This document shows positions 12,682 to 24,870 of a stretch of DNA of 64,000 nt, piece after piece; within the stretch, counting starts at the first letter, position 1; the number at the start of each line of letters is the position of its first letter. The stretch is from contig JBAMDO010000083.1 of assembly GCA_037074765.1 (NCBI GenBank), positions 1 through 64,000 of the forward strand, read 5' to 3'. The notes beneath the pieces were generated by a model, which did no database searches, was not told the DNA's origin, and worked only from the letters and a program-made list of their open reading frames with translations. The DNA is from Mansonella perstans. Taxonomy: Eukaryota; Nematoda; Chromadorea; Rhabditida; Onchocercidae. The position numbers and the translations under genes are program-made.

Positions 12682-12894
12682 TTGATGGGACCTTTAACAG
12701 AAGAGTTGGAAATGTCTATTGCGCCATATTGTGAATCAGTGTTTAAGGATGTTACTTTTCCACAGTTTGGAAAAGAAAACTTGTTGACGTTATTGCAAAC
12801 AAGTTTTATTGTAATAACAGCAATTTGTCGTGAAGTTGTCGAGAAAATCAAACTTTCGTTCTCACATTACTCATATTATCCAGAACAAAATTAA
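12682..12894 (+). CDS. small ORF, hypothetical or gene relic
   Basis: An open frame from about 12682 to TAA at 12892-12894 (70 residues) has mixed, protein-like composition with two Cys and a hydrophobic centre (LLTLLQTSFIVITAI). Just upstream, in another frame, an ATG at 12614 opens a short reading (MSEKHAIIDSNVWRYQYHCL). Together they could be a frame-broken older gene. No splice partners are evident and the family is not recognised. Confidence 0.25.
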   Translation: MMGPLTEELEMSIAPYCESVFKDVTFPQFGKENLLTLLQTSFIVITAICREVVEKIKLSFSHYSYYPEQN

Positions 12895-13283
12895 ATTATT
12901 CATTGACAATAAAACAAATCCTAATAGGTTGAAAATAAAATTATATGAGTTAAAGTAATTTGAAAATGAACTTGAGTTACGGAAAAATTGATTTATTTTC
13001 GAAAAAAAATTTAAAAGAATAAATGAGGTGAAGAAAATTAATGAACTAAGCAAAGTTTAAGTATTTTTGCTGATAATTATAAATAAAATGCTTTTGAATT
13101 ATAATTGAAAGCTACTTTACATATATATTCTTGAAAATTTTTCAGTGACAATATTTGTTGTAGTTATTCTGCAATCAAAGTTTGCTTCATTTTCTTTTTT
13201 TTTATTTCAAAATTTCTTCTGAAGAATGAGAAAAGGAAATGTCACCTTAACTTTAAATTTGAGTTTTAATTAAATACAATTAT

Positions 13284-13595
13284 TCATTGCAGATCAATAA
13301 TCATCGAAGTGATGCGAAAAAAGGAACTTAAAATAAAACAAAACGGAAGGATTTTTAGTAAAGAAGGAACGAATGGGTTGGTTTTGGCACAAACATATTT
13401 AATGATGGTTGACAACTTATTGAAATCACAGAGAATGTCGAAATTGTTCTGATGATATGATGGCGAAAAATGATGAGACTCGTTTCTTCTACTACGCAAA
13501 AGGATTTCGATAACATAACAAAAGGCAATTGCAACAGCAGTTATAATAATTAGACTAAAATTGATTAAGAAATAAAATTGCGTGATTTTCGGCAT
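13284..13595 (-). CDS. possible small membrane protein, hypothetical
   Basis: A single-exon frame of 103 residues starts 19 bases after a CTTTTAG acceptor (a possible trans-splice site). Residues ~9-33 are a strong membrane helix (FSLIIITAVAIAFCYVIEIL), then a basic RSRR and a polar middle with two Cys. A second hydrophobic patch near residues 80-95 precedes the stop at 13284. Nothing identifies a family, and in DNA this AT-rich a hydrophobic ORF of this size may be chance. Confidence 0.32.
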   Translation of the reverse strand: MPKITQFYFLINFSLIIITAVAIAFCYVIEILLRSRRNESHHFSPSYHQNNFDILCDFNKLSTIIKYVCAKTNPFVPSLLKILPFCFILSSFFRITSMIIDLQ

Positions 13596-13618
13596 GAATA
13601 TTTGTTTAGCTATCTAAA

Positions 13619-13619
<1 letters not shown>

Positions 13620-13652
<33 letters not shown>
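13620..13652. repeat. long poly(T) tract
   Basis: About 32 consecutive T, just upstream (minus sense) of the small membrane-protein ORF. A simple homopolymer, or a possible 3' tail of an old retroposed sequence on the minus strand. Confidence 0.8.
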
Positions 13653-13659
13653 GAATTAG

Positions 13660-14854
13660 TCAGAAGACTTGTTAGAATTGTAAATAATACGAGAAAATTG
13701 GGTTGATTCTAACAAAAAACAAGCTTTAAAATAGAAGTACTGCAAGAAATGTCGTATTGATATAATGATATAATTTCCTAACTTCCCTCTCTTCTTCTCG
13801 CACCTGTAGTTGTCCTTTTCGCTTTGCTTCACCACGACGCTTTACTTTTCATTCCACTTTCTCAGTAAACATTATTTCATATATTTATTTGATCATGGGT
13901 TTCAGCTCAAATGACTGCTATTTTGGTGCGTTGATATGGTAAGCAAACTTTCAAAACTTCTATTAGATAACCTCTAAGCAGTTGTTCACTTATCAATGCA
14001 TGCATTGGTATGCAATGCAAGTAGTTGTTACTCTTTCATCAGTTAAAATAACTCATTAACTGCACTACTAAGATAAGACAGAGACATATAAAGAGTAGCA
14101 TGAATCCTTCATTAATAGTTATCATTTTCGTATGCTTTTCCACACCAATTACTGCACCTCGCATTTTTTAAGAAATTGGAATTATTCATAAAAGAGATAA
14201 TATTTCCATGTATGTTGATTGTAGCAATTTGAAGGACTACTAATTAATCAATTATCTAATACATTTATCGTGCAAGTGTGAATCGAGTATTGTTCTATTG
14301 TAAGTGCTTAATTTAATATGCTATAATATGTTCTAATGATGGATTGAATGTAATAGTTTACTAGCCATTATAGCACATTTTTTCTGGGAACTGATGATAT
14401 ATGCCAACTGAATGATATGTCATCAAACAGAATGAATAGGATTAAATGATAGTATAGACCAAGTAATACAAATAGATCTATATGTTTTGTCCAGTTGTGT
14501 AACTTGCATAAGCATTTGCAAGCATGATTATCATGTAGGAAAACATAATGTATAGAGTTGAGAACTATTAATTATCAATAATTATATCTTATTTCAGATA
14601 AATACACGAAAAATGAAACCGATAATTAAGAAACTTCCATTTCGTTGCATAAGATAAATTATAACCAAATCGATCTAATCAGAGATTTCAAAGTAGTAAA
14701 TTGTACAAAAGTATTGAAAGAGAGGAGCAAGAGGAGAATTGATATATGTAGAGGGACAAAGTTCACAATTATGATCTTCATGTGCGGTGAATCGCGATCA
14801 GTTGCTGGTGATGATAGGATGGTCGAATGATTGTTTTCGTGGTTGTTGTAAATA
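13660..14854. other. intergenic
   Basis: No supported exon. The overlapping open frames at 14645-14830 (+) and 14659-14862 (-) have no splice partners and no family signal. Otherwise AT-rich unique sequence. Confidence 0.5.
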
Positions 14855-15786
14855 CTAGTCATCGACTTTGCAAATTTCGCGGCAATTGCAATAACATTGC
14901 CAACGAAACATTCTTAGATTCGGTGCAATAATCACTCGAAATGGTTTCTTTAACGAACGTTGTGATTGGGAACACCGCAAATAGCAGGGGGAATCAGCTG
15001 AGAGAAATCAAATTAGAGAATCAAACGATAGCTAAATTTCATCTTATATTAAAAATCATTTTATTTGTCGCGTGTCACAAAAATCGTTGATCTATAGCTC
15101 AATTAAAATTACATTTAAAACAACATAGATTAAACTAAACCCTGTCTCAATTTGAGATAAATGTCGGAAGTTTTAATATCTACAAAATATTTGCAGAAGC
15201 TAAATTTTCTGCTTGTAAGATATGAAATAATAAATATGAACAAGTGAAAGGCAACGCGAAAAAAATAAATATATGCATTGCAAGATAAATTGTTAAATTC
15301 TTATTTAACCAATAGCATGCAAAATAATAGCTAATATTCAAACGATCGAAAGTTTCAGATATTCACTATTTAATTATTTGAATTGATTGGAAGAGTTTAG
15401 AAGATAAGTAAAGTATTAAGTCACAAAATCATTACAAATACATTCTTTTCAGTTCATGAACACTGATTTTGCACATGGAAACTATAAACAAAATTAACTT
15501 ATATCAATCAAATTGAAAAGTAATTTAAAAATGGAGTACGCTCGAGTAGTTGTTTATTAGATTATGCAACAAGACGAAAACTGACTGAACTTTTTGATGT
15601 TCGCACTGATCTGACAAAGGAATGGCGAGGACTAGTTAAAAAATTAAATCTCTGTAGGTATATACAATTAATCATATATATTACTGAACCTTGAAAGTTC
15701 GTTTCTTTTTTTTTCTCGATCAAACAACTCGATAAATAACAGAATAACAGGTAAATGGAGCAGATATAGCGAATGATGAGTAACAT
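14855..15786 (-). CDS. candidate secreted six-cysteine peptide (two exons)
   Basis: Exon 1 (15786-15690) begins MLLIIRYICSIYLLFCYLSS, a typical signal peptide, and ends with a donor CAAG|GTTCAG in phase 1. Exon 2 (14997-14855) follows a strong TTTCTCTCAG acceptor in matching phase and ends at TAG. The joined product is 79 residues. After the leader come KKKE, then SPCYLRC, a basic stretch (QRSLKKPFR) and a Cys cluster QCYCNCREIC before the stop. The mature spacing is C-x3-C, a long gap, then C-x-C-x-C-x3-C. An excreted disulfide-rich peptide is inferred. No known family (ShK, insulin-like, defensin) fits. The intron is about 690 bases, and exon 1 has no clear acceptor upstream. An in-frame read-through of exon 1 to 15562 is the alternative. 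Confidence 0.42.
15561..15657 (+). other. orphan exon-like segment resembling a death-domain fragment
   Basis: A segment bounded by TTTATTAG and CTGTAG|GTATAT encodes about 32 residues, including RRKLTELFDVRTDLTKEWRG and then LVKKLNLCR. The order (short helix, EWRGL, K-L) resembles the start of UNC-5/ankyrin-type death domains (DWRLLAQKL-x-x-x-R). No neighbouring exon with the rest of a death domain is seen. It lies opposite the intron of the secreted-peptide model. It could be a relic exon or chance. Confidence 0.25.
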
Positions 15787-16454
15787 ACTTGTTACTTATC
15801 ATTCATATACAGGATATAGTTAAAATGAATGATTGAACAATTTACCGGAAAACATAGATGGACATTCAGAATAATCGAATGGATTCACTTATTTTTATTA
15901 CGAATAGATTCACCGCTAGAATGATAGTTAGGATATTTATCATAAATGATGAATATCGTCCATTGTTAACGTAGAGGTCAGTAAGTGTCTTTTTTTTGAT
16001 TCAGCTTTAGGAATTATTTTAGTTGTCTGAAAAATCAATCTGAAAGTTTTAATTTACAAAAAAGATTTCGACTAAAATGACAAAGTGGTCATTGAAAAAG
16101 ACAAAAAAAAAAGACAGCGTGTTAGTAGAATACGATATATGTTATTAATATCTCTATATTTGGTCTTTTTCAAATAATAATTTCATTGATACTTTTTCAT
16201 TGTATGCTAACATTTGTTATAATAGCAATAATTAATAACAAATGTAATAGCAATTAACATAAATTATTGCCTTCTGTAACATTATCTTTCTAGATATAAT
16301 GATACATCTATTCACCCTTAGATTACTTCTTGAAGTTTTATCGAGAAATTTTATGAGTAAACTCTTTCTCACGCAATAATTATCAATGGCGAATTGAAAT
16401 CAGACTATTAAATGTATAAGGCTGCTAAAGTGATAATTGTTCTTTCAACACCAG
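15787..16454. other. intergenic, upstream of the SUV4-20 gene
   Basis: AT-rich with a short inverted repeat at about 16210-16240 (ACATTTGTTAT/ATAACAAATGT). A CACCAG acceptor at 16451-16454 precedes the first exon frame of the methyltransferase gene. Confidence 0.5.
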
Positions 16455-16557
16455 TTTGGCGCAGCTGTTTTATTCAGTTTTTGGAAAACTTCAGCTTAAT
16501 ATCTTTCGCATTATTCCAACCGGTGGTGCGCTTCCGGTACGGTCGGGTGCACGCAAT

Positions 16558-19500
16558 ATGGGTTTGAGTCCGGAATTGTTCCAGTTGCCGGATCGTTCGT
16601 CAGGGCAGCATAATATGACAATACGAGAACTTTGTGACAATGATGATATGGCAACCAGCGTTATTGTAGATCCAGTTCTCGGATTTCGCACTCATAAAAT
16701 GAATCTCCAGTAAGTATAACAGTCGGTTCGATCTTATCAGCAGGATAGCCTGATCGTTACTGAAATACTATATTAAATTACAAAGTGTTGGTCAATGTTA
16801 AATTGTCATTACTAATTGAAATACGAGATTCTCTGCTATTTGATCAAGAATAAAACTAGCAAAAGAAAATACGCACTAAACACTCTCTCCAGATTCACTA
16901 ATTTTATCAGTTGGCTAGTTGGAATGTATTAATAATTATCCACAACCTAATTGTCAGATCGTCATATTACTGACAGTGCTTATAGTTATCGTCCGCCATC
17001 ACACGAAGAACAAACTAAACTGAAGAGCATACTGAGGAAATATAAGGAAGATCAGGATATGTGTGCAGCAGTGCGGGACATTTTCCATGTGAGCGCAGTA
17101 ACGAGATTCCTGAAACGTCGAACGCTTAAACAGCAGCTTGCATTCCGAGATCATGTATATTTGACATTTTAATTGCTGCATTTCATCTACCATTACATGA
17201 GAGCAGTATCGCCAATTCTATTCCATTTTAGCTTTTGCGGTTTATGCGGATGTTTTCTTACGATTCTGGCTTTACAGTGCAAGCTTGTCATCGTTATAAA
17301 ACTGAAAATCGCCTTGGTGGAATGCTAGTTGCTACAAAGTCGTGGTACTTTAACTTTTTTCTCGAAATTTTTTCAGTTCCTTCAAAATTTCATTATAGAA
17401 TCATCGTAATGATTTTCGGTATTTATTTTGACAATTGTTTGATGATTGAAGGCGTTTCAGAGATGTTACCGACATCCTTTATTAATTCTTGTTGTACTAA
17501 ATAGTCTACTGTTTTTTTTTTTTTTTTTTTTTGTATGCATAGGTTTTTATGATCATAATAATACTTTAATAAGTTACATTTATTTTAATCATTCCAGGCA
17601 AAAAGGTGATGTAATTGGCAGTTTAGTAGGTGTTATTGGTGATCTCAGTCACGAAGAAGAATCGCAATTGCTGCGAAAAGACGTCAATGACTTCTCTGTC
17701 ATGTATAGTACAAGGTATGCAATATATCTCATTACGAGGTATGCAGTATTTCTTATCGGTCACCGTAACTTCACTGCGTATAATAATTTTAGGAAACAGC
17801 GAGCTCAGTTGTGGCTTGGTCCTGCTGCTTATATTAATCACGACTGTTATCCAAATTGTAAATTTGTTCCCAATAGTTATGCCGCTGTTGTTCAGGTATC
17901 ATTCAGTTATTCAGCCGATAGATTATGTAAGGAGTAGTGTTTTTCAACTACCAGGTTATAAAGAACAATATATTATGGGTTCGTTTAATTCCAGGTACTA
18001 CGTGACATTGCTGTAGGAGAAGAAATTACAGCTTATTATGGCGAGAACTTTTTTGGCGATAATAATAGTCGCTGTGAATGTTTGACTTGTGAAAGGTATG
18101 TTTACCGTTTTTCCACGATTTGCGCTTTGCGCCTAAGCACCGTTGGTTTTTTTTCTCTTACCATTTTAAGGGACTTGGAAATAATAAGACTCATAAATAA
18201 TATATATCCTCGATACACGGTGGCTTATGAGTGTTTGTATAACAATCATGATACGATTTTTGACATTTGCGTTTTTTATCGTAAACTTGTATTTATGTTG
18301 CGAGAAAAGTCGCTTATCCAAAGTTTGTGATTTTTCCAGGAAATTTTAATTTTGTGGGTAATAAACTTTATTTGCAGAGCTTGCAGAGGTTTTTTCACAA
18401 GTTTGGTAGTAGCAGCTGTTGCTCCGTCGGAAAAAAATAATGAATCGAAAAAGTCTGGTAGTAGTTATACATTTCGTGTAACCGATTCGAGGCTTTGTCG
18501 TTATATGCCACAGTCAAATCAGCTGAACACGATGATGACGCTTCGCCGACATACTGCTGCTGCTGCTTTACGGCACGTACCTCATCGTTTCTCAGCTGAA
18601 AGTATGTGATTCTTTAACTTAGATTTAGTGCTAATATCAGAAGTAAATTCCCCTATGAAGTTTTGAGTGCAAATGATTTACACATTTGTTTGGGGAAAAT
18701 GTCAAGATTTCTTTTAGAACTACCAGCGAAAAATGCTATGAATCATTCGAAAAAAAGGACCAGAAAAATGAATAGTAGCCGCTGTGTTATTAGAAATCAG
18801 CAGAGACTTAGCCGTACCATAAGAACATCGTCTGCATCTTCATCTTCATCGTCGTACTCGACTGTGTCTAATTTGCAGTCTTGGATGAACACTACACCGT
18901 ACATGATTGTGAGTAGTACGAAAGCAGAGAGTTCTAAGGGTAGGAAGCATTCGCAGGAAAGCGATTTGAATACCTCAATTAATTTGGTCCCGGCTGGGGA
19001 ATCTCGCATATGCCAAGCTTTGAAGCGAAGAAAATCAGCAAAAAATAATAGGTCCACACTGGTTAATCGTCCTAGCAGAACAAATAGCCAGCTGAACTGT
19101 GAAAAACCGCGTACATCGCAGAACGGTTTACAAATTCTTGCTGCAGTTGCAACCACTATGAGCTTTATTGATGGATCTCATTTATTGTCTTTATCAAAAA
19201 AGTCCTTTAATGGTATTGGTGATATCGACGATGATGTCAAAAATGAGCATTATTCTGATATGGAAATTCAATCAGCTTCTAATTACTACAACGACTACAA
19301 TTTTTCTTTAAATCGCAGTGCTGCAGAAGTTACCGAGAGTCGCTCGTCTTCTGGATCCGATGATTTGGAAGACATGAACTGTTCCAAATCATCTCTTTCG
19401 GAAAGCGATGATGTGCTTTCAAATGTTTTTGATGGAAATGAGTGCTATAATGATGATGGTGATGGTTATGATGGGGTTTCTGAGACCGATTCCGATAATG

Positions 19501-19658
19501 ATATAAGTTGCAAGAAAGTGGAAAGACTTGCAGATCAAGTCCAGTGTAATGATGTTTCTGAAGCAAATTTAGATAAGATGCATAGAAGACGCCAAACCAA
19601 AGTCCATCCTTATTATAAAATCGCTTTTCATAGTTTACTGACGCCTGCTTCTGGATAA
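16558..19658 (+). CDS. set-4: SUV4-20 / KMT5 histone H4 lysine-20 methyltransferase
   Basis: A nuclear enzyme that converts H4K20me1 to me2/me3 using S-adenosylmethionine. Exons: 16558-16709, 16977-17154, 17232-17344, 17598-17714, 17793-17895, 17995-18095, 18378-18601, 18718-19658; in phase, 642 residues. Family hallmarks in order are [20 protein letters not shown] (~residues 24-43), THKMNL, the helical N-SET segment, RMFSYDSGF, the SET blocks [42 protein letters not shown], and the zinc cysteines CECLTC. All expected SAM-binding and catalytic blocks (NHDC, YYG) are intact. The C-terminal ~310 residues are one long exon, Ser/Asp-rich and low-complexity with KR patches, probably disordered. 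An AATAAA at about 19847 is a good poly(A) signal. The frame is open upstream of the chosen ATG to 16455, so a longer N-terminus or 5' UTR is possible. The exon 2 acceptor at 16976 was chosen by phase. The symbol follows the C. elegans SET-4 orthologue. Confidence 0.92.
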
Positions 19659-21469
19659 GTGGATTCATCCCTTATTCATCTGCCATTATTAAGACCTTCA
19701 CCGGACTTAATAGTTGCAACGCACTTTAGTCCTATCATATCCGGTTTTTCTCACACTTATCGCTGTTGTTCGTTGTTACGCATATTATCGTTATCATATT
19801 TCCTCCTACATTTAAATTATGTTATGGTTCTTATCAAACTTCAAAAATAAAGTTGACTATCGTGCTTTGAAATAATTTCCGGTATTTTTTTCGTTCAGTG
19901 TATAACTTGTGATCTCTGATTAGTGTAGCCGGTTGGTTTCATATGTTTCTTTTAAATTTTTCTAATCCGTTTGTTAATTTAATGGTTATGCGGGATAGTT
20001 TAGTTTAATTTGAATTTACTCTCGCCTTGTTCCACTTTCTGTGCTATCAGTTTTTTTATTACTAGATTATGGACCTTAATATACTACTGTACCATTTCTT
20101 TCATTTATAATATTTTGTTGTGTTTTCTGTAAAATTAATTTTTCCGCGCTGTATATTTTATCCAGAAACTGCCATAATTTATGTTTCTGTGTAGGTTTTA
20201 ACATTACCAGTCATTCTTTACAAGTTATCGTTCTTTCTATATGAGTTTTATAAATGTTTTGCATTGATTGGATTGAGTGTGTCAAGTATGGAATGGTCAA
20301 GTTAGTCCTAATGTTTATGAAGGTATCTGTTTATAGGCGGTCATATAATCTGTCAAAAAACTTCGAAAACACTTTTTTATTCCTTCTTTGCAATCAAGTC
20401 ATTGCTTGGATTTCTTTTCACTTGCCACTTCAACAAACAGATAAGAGGAATCCGAACTTTTCGTAGCTGATTTTCTGAGATTATTCGTCAATGCTTCATA
20501 TATTCTAATTTTTTGAGCATTCAAGAGCTGGGGATTTTTAAGAGTTGATTAATTCCATTTACAAATTGTAAATTTCACATCCGTGAATTGTGAATTCTGT
20601 TTACCAAAATACCATGCACGATGATTAGCGTTCAGTTCCAATGCACAACATATAACACAGAAAAGACGCTCTTACAAAAAATAGCTTATCTTGCTAACTT
20701 TTGAAAAAAAAAATTTTTGAATCATGCGAATCTACTGCACTTTTGAAGTATTTGCACATAATAAAATGATTTGTCAGTGGAATTTATCCATCTCGGAAAA
20801 TGCGTTGACGATATGACTTGCGAAGTTTCACTGCAGGAATTTTGGTAGAAATGAAATGCATCAATAGATTAAGTGAGACTGGCAGGTGCATATGTTCGAT
20901 TTAATTAAAAGCTCCAATTCAAATTTGCCCAGAATCAGGAGAGATTATTTGCTAAGGTGATTAAATGGAAGTGAAAAATTATGAAGCCGATAAGGTAAGA
21001 AGAGTTGATTAGAATCTTATGAGGCATTAAAAAAAGTGACGACGATAAAATTACGTGCCACGTGTTAAGTCGTGCTTTACTGTACAATTCCAGTGATAAG
21101 TTGAACTGATAATTTCCAAATGTATTTTAGAGAAGTCGAGAAAGAGATGTAAAGCTAATCTTGACTAATGATTTAATGTAATATGGTAGAGAAATTGCAG
21201 AGACTCTGTTTTACCTTAATAAACAGGGAATTATTACGTCGCTTTATACAGTAAAAGAGCAATAATTCTAACATTTTTGCAATCTAAGTATATTTTGGAC
21301 AGTAAATTCGACTTAATACATGATTTCTGAAAATATGTTTTAGCATTCCTTTTCATTTCTCCCTTCTTTGTTTTCTGTCAGAATTGAGGAAAAGCAATAT
21401 AAGCGGTAGTATACGATGTTGCAAAATTTTGCACTGAATGCATTGAATTGAAAAACTTAGTTTCAGCTG
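19659..21469. other. 3' UTR and intergenic between convergent genes
   Basis: Contains the poly(A) signal of the methyltransferase gene (~19847) and T-rich sequence. The open frame at 20254-20466 has no coding character. No RNA gene or repeat recognised. Confidence 0.55.
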
Positions 21470-24400
21470 TCATAATATCAGTGAGCATAGGAATTGGTCA
21501 TATATGATAAAGGATGAGATCACTATGGTGAAACACATTAAGGATATTTGACAATTGGTTACACTAAATGCCCGTATATTTTCGGGTACTGATCGAGTTT
21601 CCCAGCCGCTGCTTAGAAAATCTTCTACATTGGACCATGTACCATTATGTCGATGTGGTGGCTCGATACCAAATATGTTCATCATTACCTGTCAAAATGT
21701 AGTGAATTTTGAGGCATCTTACGTGTATTAGAATTTAATACAAGGAAGTACTACTACTTAATAGATTATGAAGCAGATGCTTATTTATTAGTTAATCCGT
21801 TTTAATTATTGATAATCAAATATTCTATTGCTTAGCAAATTTATTTTAAAATTTAGCAGCAAGTAAGGAATGTGTGAAAAGTTAATTTATAAATTATTAT
21901 AAAATAAAGTTCATCAAGTACTACGCAAATAAAGGAATCCATTTTTACCTGATAGATGTCAACTACATTGATATTTAATGCTTCATAATCTTCTTTAAAA
22001 GCTGAAAGAAACAACAATTTCGACACAAAAGTATAATAAAAATTAATTTAAATATACGATTAGAAATTAAAACAAATTTCATACCATAATAATATTTCCA
22101 AATCATTTCCCATATCCTTATCAGTTATGTAGATATTTCATATCACTTATCTTATCAATTATATATCTCATATCATTTATATTATCAGTTATATATCCAA
22201 ATACAAATCTGTCTTACCGGGTCCTCGAGCGAAAAAAATGCCATGCATATTAAAATTTTCATTATCCCAACCGCTGGTTAATAGAATATCTCTTTCTTGC
22301 TCATCATGTGGTGGTATAGAAGGTAGTTCACGCTGTAAAAAAATACTTCTTTCCATGTTTTTAATCATCAATTTTTCTTTTCTGTAATCATTCATAATGT
22401 GGTTCATTACTAATAAGGTTAATTGTTATTGAAGATAATTAAAGGGTAAAAGAATTCTTTTCATATAAAAATTATACCAATCCAGTCTTTTTTTCGACAA
22501 AAATAAGGAAAAAGCGGTAGAAAGATAGCATTAGACGAATTAATATCAAAAAGATATTTTTCAGAAAATTTATTCAATACTTCAATATTTTAGATAACTG
22601 GAACTTAATGATCATATACCGTTAATACAGTTGCACCTGGTCGGGTAATCAATACTATTTCTGGCATATACTGGAAATTTTTCCAATGAAAACGATCTGG
22701 TAACTCCATTGTTTGATAGACTGATACAAGTGGTTGCTCATTTTCATCATAATCACCCATTGGTGCCCATTGATCGCACAATTTCAACTCAAAAAATACC
22801 TTAAAAATAGTATTCAAAAACGTTAATTTTGTTTTAGCTCCGTAACCGGATTTGAGAATAGAATGATTCATAAAAGCAAATTATCTGACATGCGTTTTTT
22901 TCGCAGTTAAAAAAGTGACAATTTGTGAAACAGGGTGTAATAGATGTTGCAAGCTGTAAAATTTATAAACATTTTGCCTATGAACTAAATTCGAATCTAA
23001 CCGGAAAATCTCCATGATTTGCATGATTCGATACAATTTTCTTTGATTAAAATAATAATTTTAGACACTTTTATTTTTGATATCATTAACATAATAAAAA
23101 CAGTCTATACACCTCATTAGCTTCATCCGGATTTGTGAAAATCATCATCATTGCATGATGATTAACAACTTTCTGGATTTTCGAATAATCCGTTAGACAT
23201 TCTTCTATGAAAAATTGCTCTTCTTGTTCTATAGTGTGCAGGCCATGCGTCGAAATTACCATCAAATTTGTGGAATCAAAAAGTTTCGCCTGATCAAGTT
23301 TTTGCTGCAACATATCATGCATATTCAAATTTTTTTGCTTAAAATTTTCAGAAATGGAACAAAAAAAAAGTCTTCTTTCTTCTCAAATACATTTTCCGGA
23401 AATGTTTTTGAAATGAGAGAAAGTAAAAAAAAATCACCTGTAATAAAAGAAGACTTAAATCAACGTTAATAAGAGCTTGTTTTAGCTCGCCGCTATGTAA
23501 TCCAAATGTTTCTAATGCTGTCTGTACACCAGCATATCGAAGTAGGAAAAACTAAAATGCTTAAAATCATTTCAATAAAATTAACCATAAATGCTTCCAG
23601 CACGTTCATTAATAATTACTTTATCGCTACGACTCGATTCAACAAAGTAAATTGAAAGCAAGCAGAAAAAATTAGTCATCAAAGCTGTTTTATTATGAAG
23701 TTAAATTACTTGTTGCTTATATGGTTGGTATTTTGTGATTTTTTCGATTATTTCTGGAAAATAGCTCATTAGTGCTTCAGTTTGTTCCGGCAATGAAGCA
23801 TTGTACTTACGCTCCTGTGGTACCATAACAATCATATCTTGGTATGGAAGCTACAAATATTAACTATTGAAAGCAACTAAATTTGAAAAATTCACATTTA
23901 AGGCGACAAAACAGAAAGAAATGATCAAAAAAATTCATAACATAGGAGGCAGACAAGAGAGTTAATAACTTTAACTTCATTTGGAACTGACAAAATACTT
24001 TTGTTTCCAATTATTAACCATTTCCTAGCTGAAATTTGCTTTTTATCTACCGTATTACTTAAGAAATTAGCTGATTAGTTTGGATACGAGACGATGACTT
24101 TACTTCATACAATTCATAAATAAATCATCTGTTAAATTTCGATTCTTTTTTTAATTTGGCATAGTACTGACTGATTCCTTCATTTTTATTTTTCCTTTTT
24201 TTTTTTGAAAAAAATTATTTCAAAGTTACATCACAACCCGGCATCCAGTAACAGTGCACATCGACGTTTGATTTACCCGTAGTATACCATGCTGGTACCA
24301 CATCATCAGGCCACCAGGTATCACCAACACGATTTGTTTCACCATTCAAAAACCTTCGGTTTTTGACTCTATCCCACATGTAATTAGCGCCAAAGCCATG

Positions 24401-24856
24401 ATTTTCTGCATACAAACCTACAAAGCTGGTGTTATCGTGACCTTTAACCCATGCACCACTGAGCTCACACATTATTTTGTAGCCAAGTTAGAATTAAAGT
24501 TCGTTAAATGCCAATTTATAGCCAGATTTTCTCTTGGTTCAAATAATTCCAAAGTGGTGAAACAATATATTTGAATTCAAAAAGCATGATAATAGTAATG
24601 AATGAAAGAGAACGGGAAGATAACCTGTTACAAGACTCATCCAGTTCGGATAATTCTGTGTCGGATAAACAGGTTTTAGAAAATCGGTGTATACTCCATT
24701 TTGAGTTAACAATCGAAAACCAATATTTGATTGATTCAATAATGCTTTACCGTATCCATCTATGATTAATACAATTAAATTTTGACCAGATGGAATTTTT
24801 TCAGTAGTAGTAACGAAATGGACTACTATGCAAAATACATACTGATGATACCACAT
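21470..24856 (-). CDS. ENPP-family ectophosphodiesterase homologue, probably catalytically dead
   Basis: Alkaline-phosphatase-fold nucleotide pyrophosphatase/phosphodiesterase relative; exposed at the cell surface or secreted. Exons (minus): 24856-24625, 24417-24230, 23850-23710, 23551-23438, 23337-23113, 22799-22620, 22332-22218, 22001-21949, 21688-21470; in phase, 488 residues. An N-terminal signal peptide (residues 1-~18), then LIVLIIDGYG (metal Asp kept), YPTQNYPNWMSLVTG, LYAENHGFGANYMWD and WMPGCD follow the family order; a C-terminal hydrophobic segment could anchor it. Compared with ENPP1-7 the nucleophile Thr (PTKTFPN) is Asn68; the DxxxH metal pair is Gln197/Glu201; the Asp of SDHG is Thr (STHG, His kept); and the later zinc His (HGSDN) is Ser380. 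The gene itself is intact with good splice sites, so this looks like a maintained pseudoenzyme. The ATG lies 5 bases after TATTTCAG, a likely trans-splice site. Confidence 0.88.
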
Positions 24857-24860
24857 AATT

Positions 24861-24870
24861 CCTGAAATAT
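24861..24870 (-). promoter_or_regulatory. probable spliced-leader acceptor for the ENPP-like gene
   Basis: On the minus strand ATATTTCAG is followed by GAATT and the ATG. No upstream exon is evident, which is the usual layout of nematode SL1 trans-splice sites. Confidence 0.5.

Noticed and set aside
17446..17937. 163-codon plus-strand open frame
   Set aside because: It runs through introns of the SUV4-20 gene. Only the parts at 17598-17714 and 17793-17895 are exons.
18797..19156. 119-codon minus-strand open frame (and another at 19330-19668)
   Set aside because: Shadows of the long last exon of the SUV4-20 gene.
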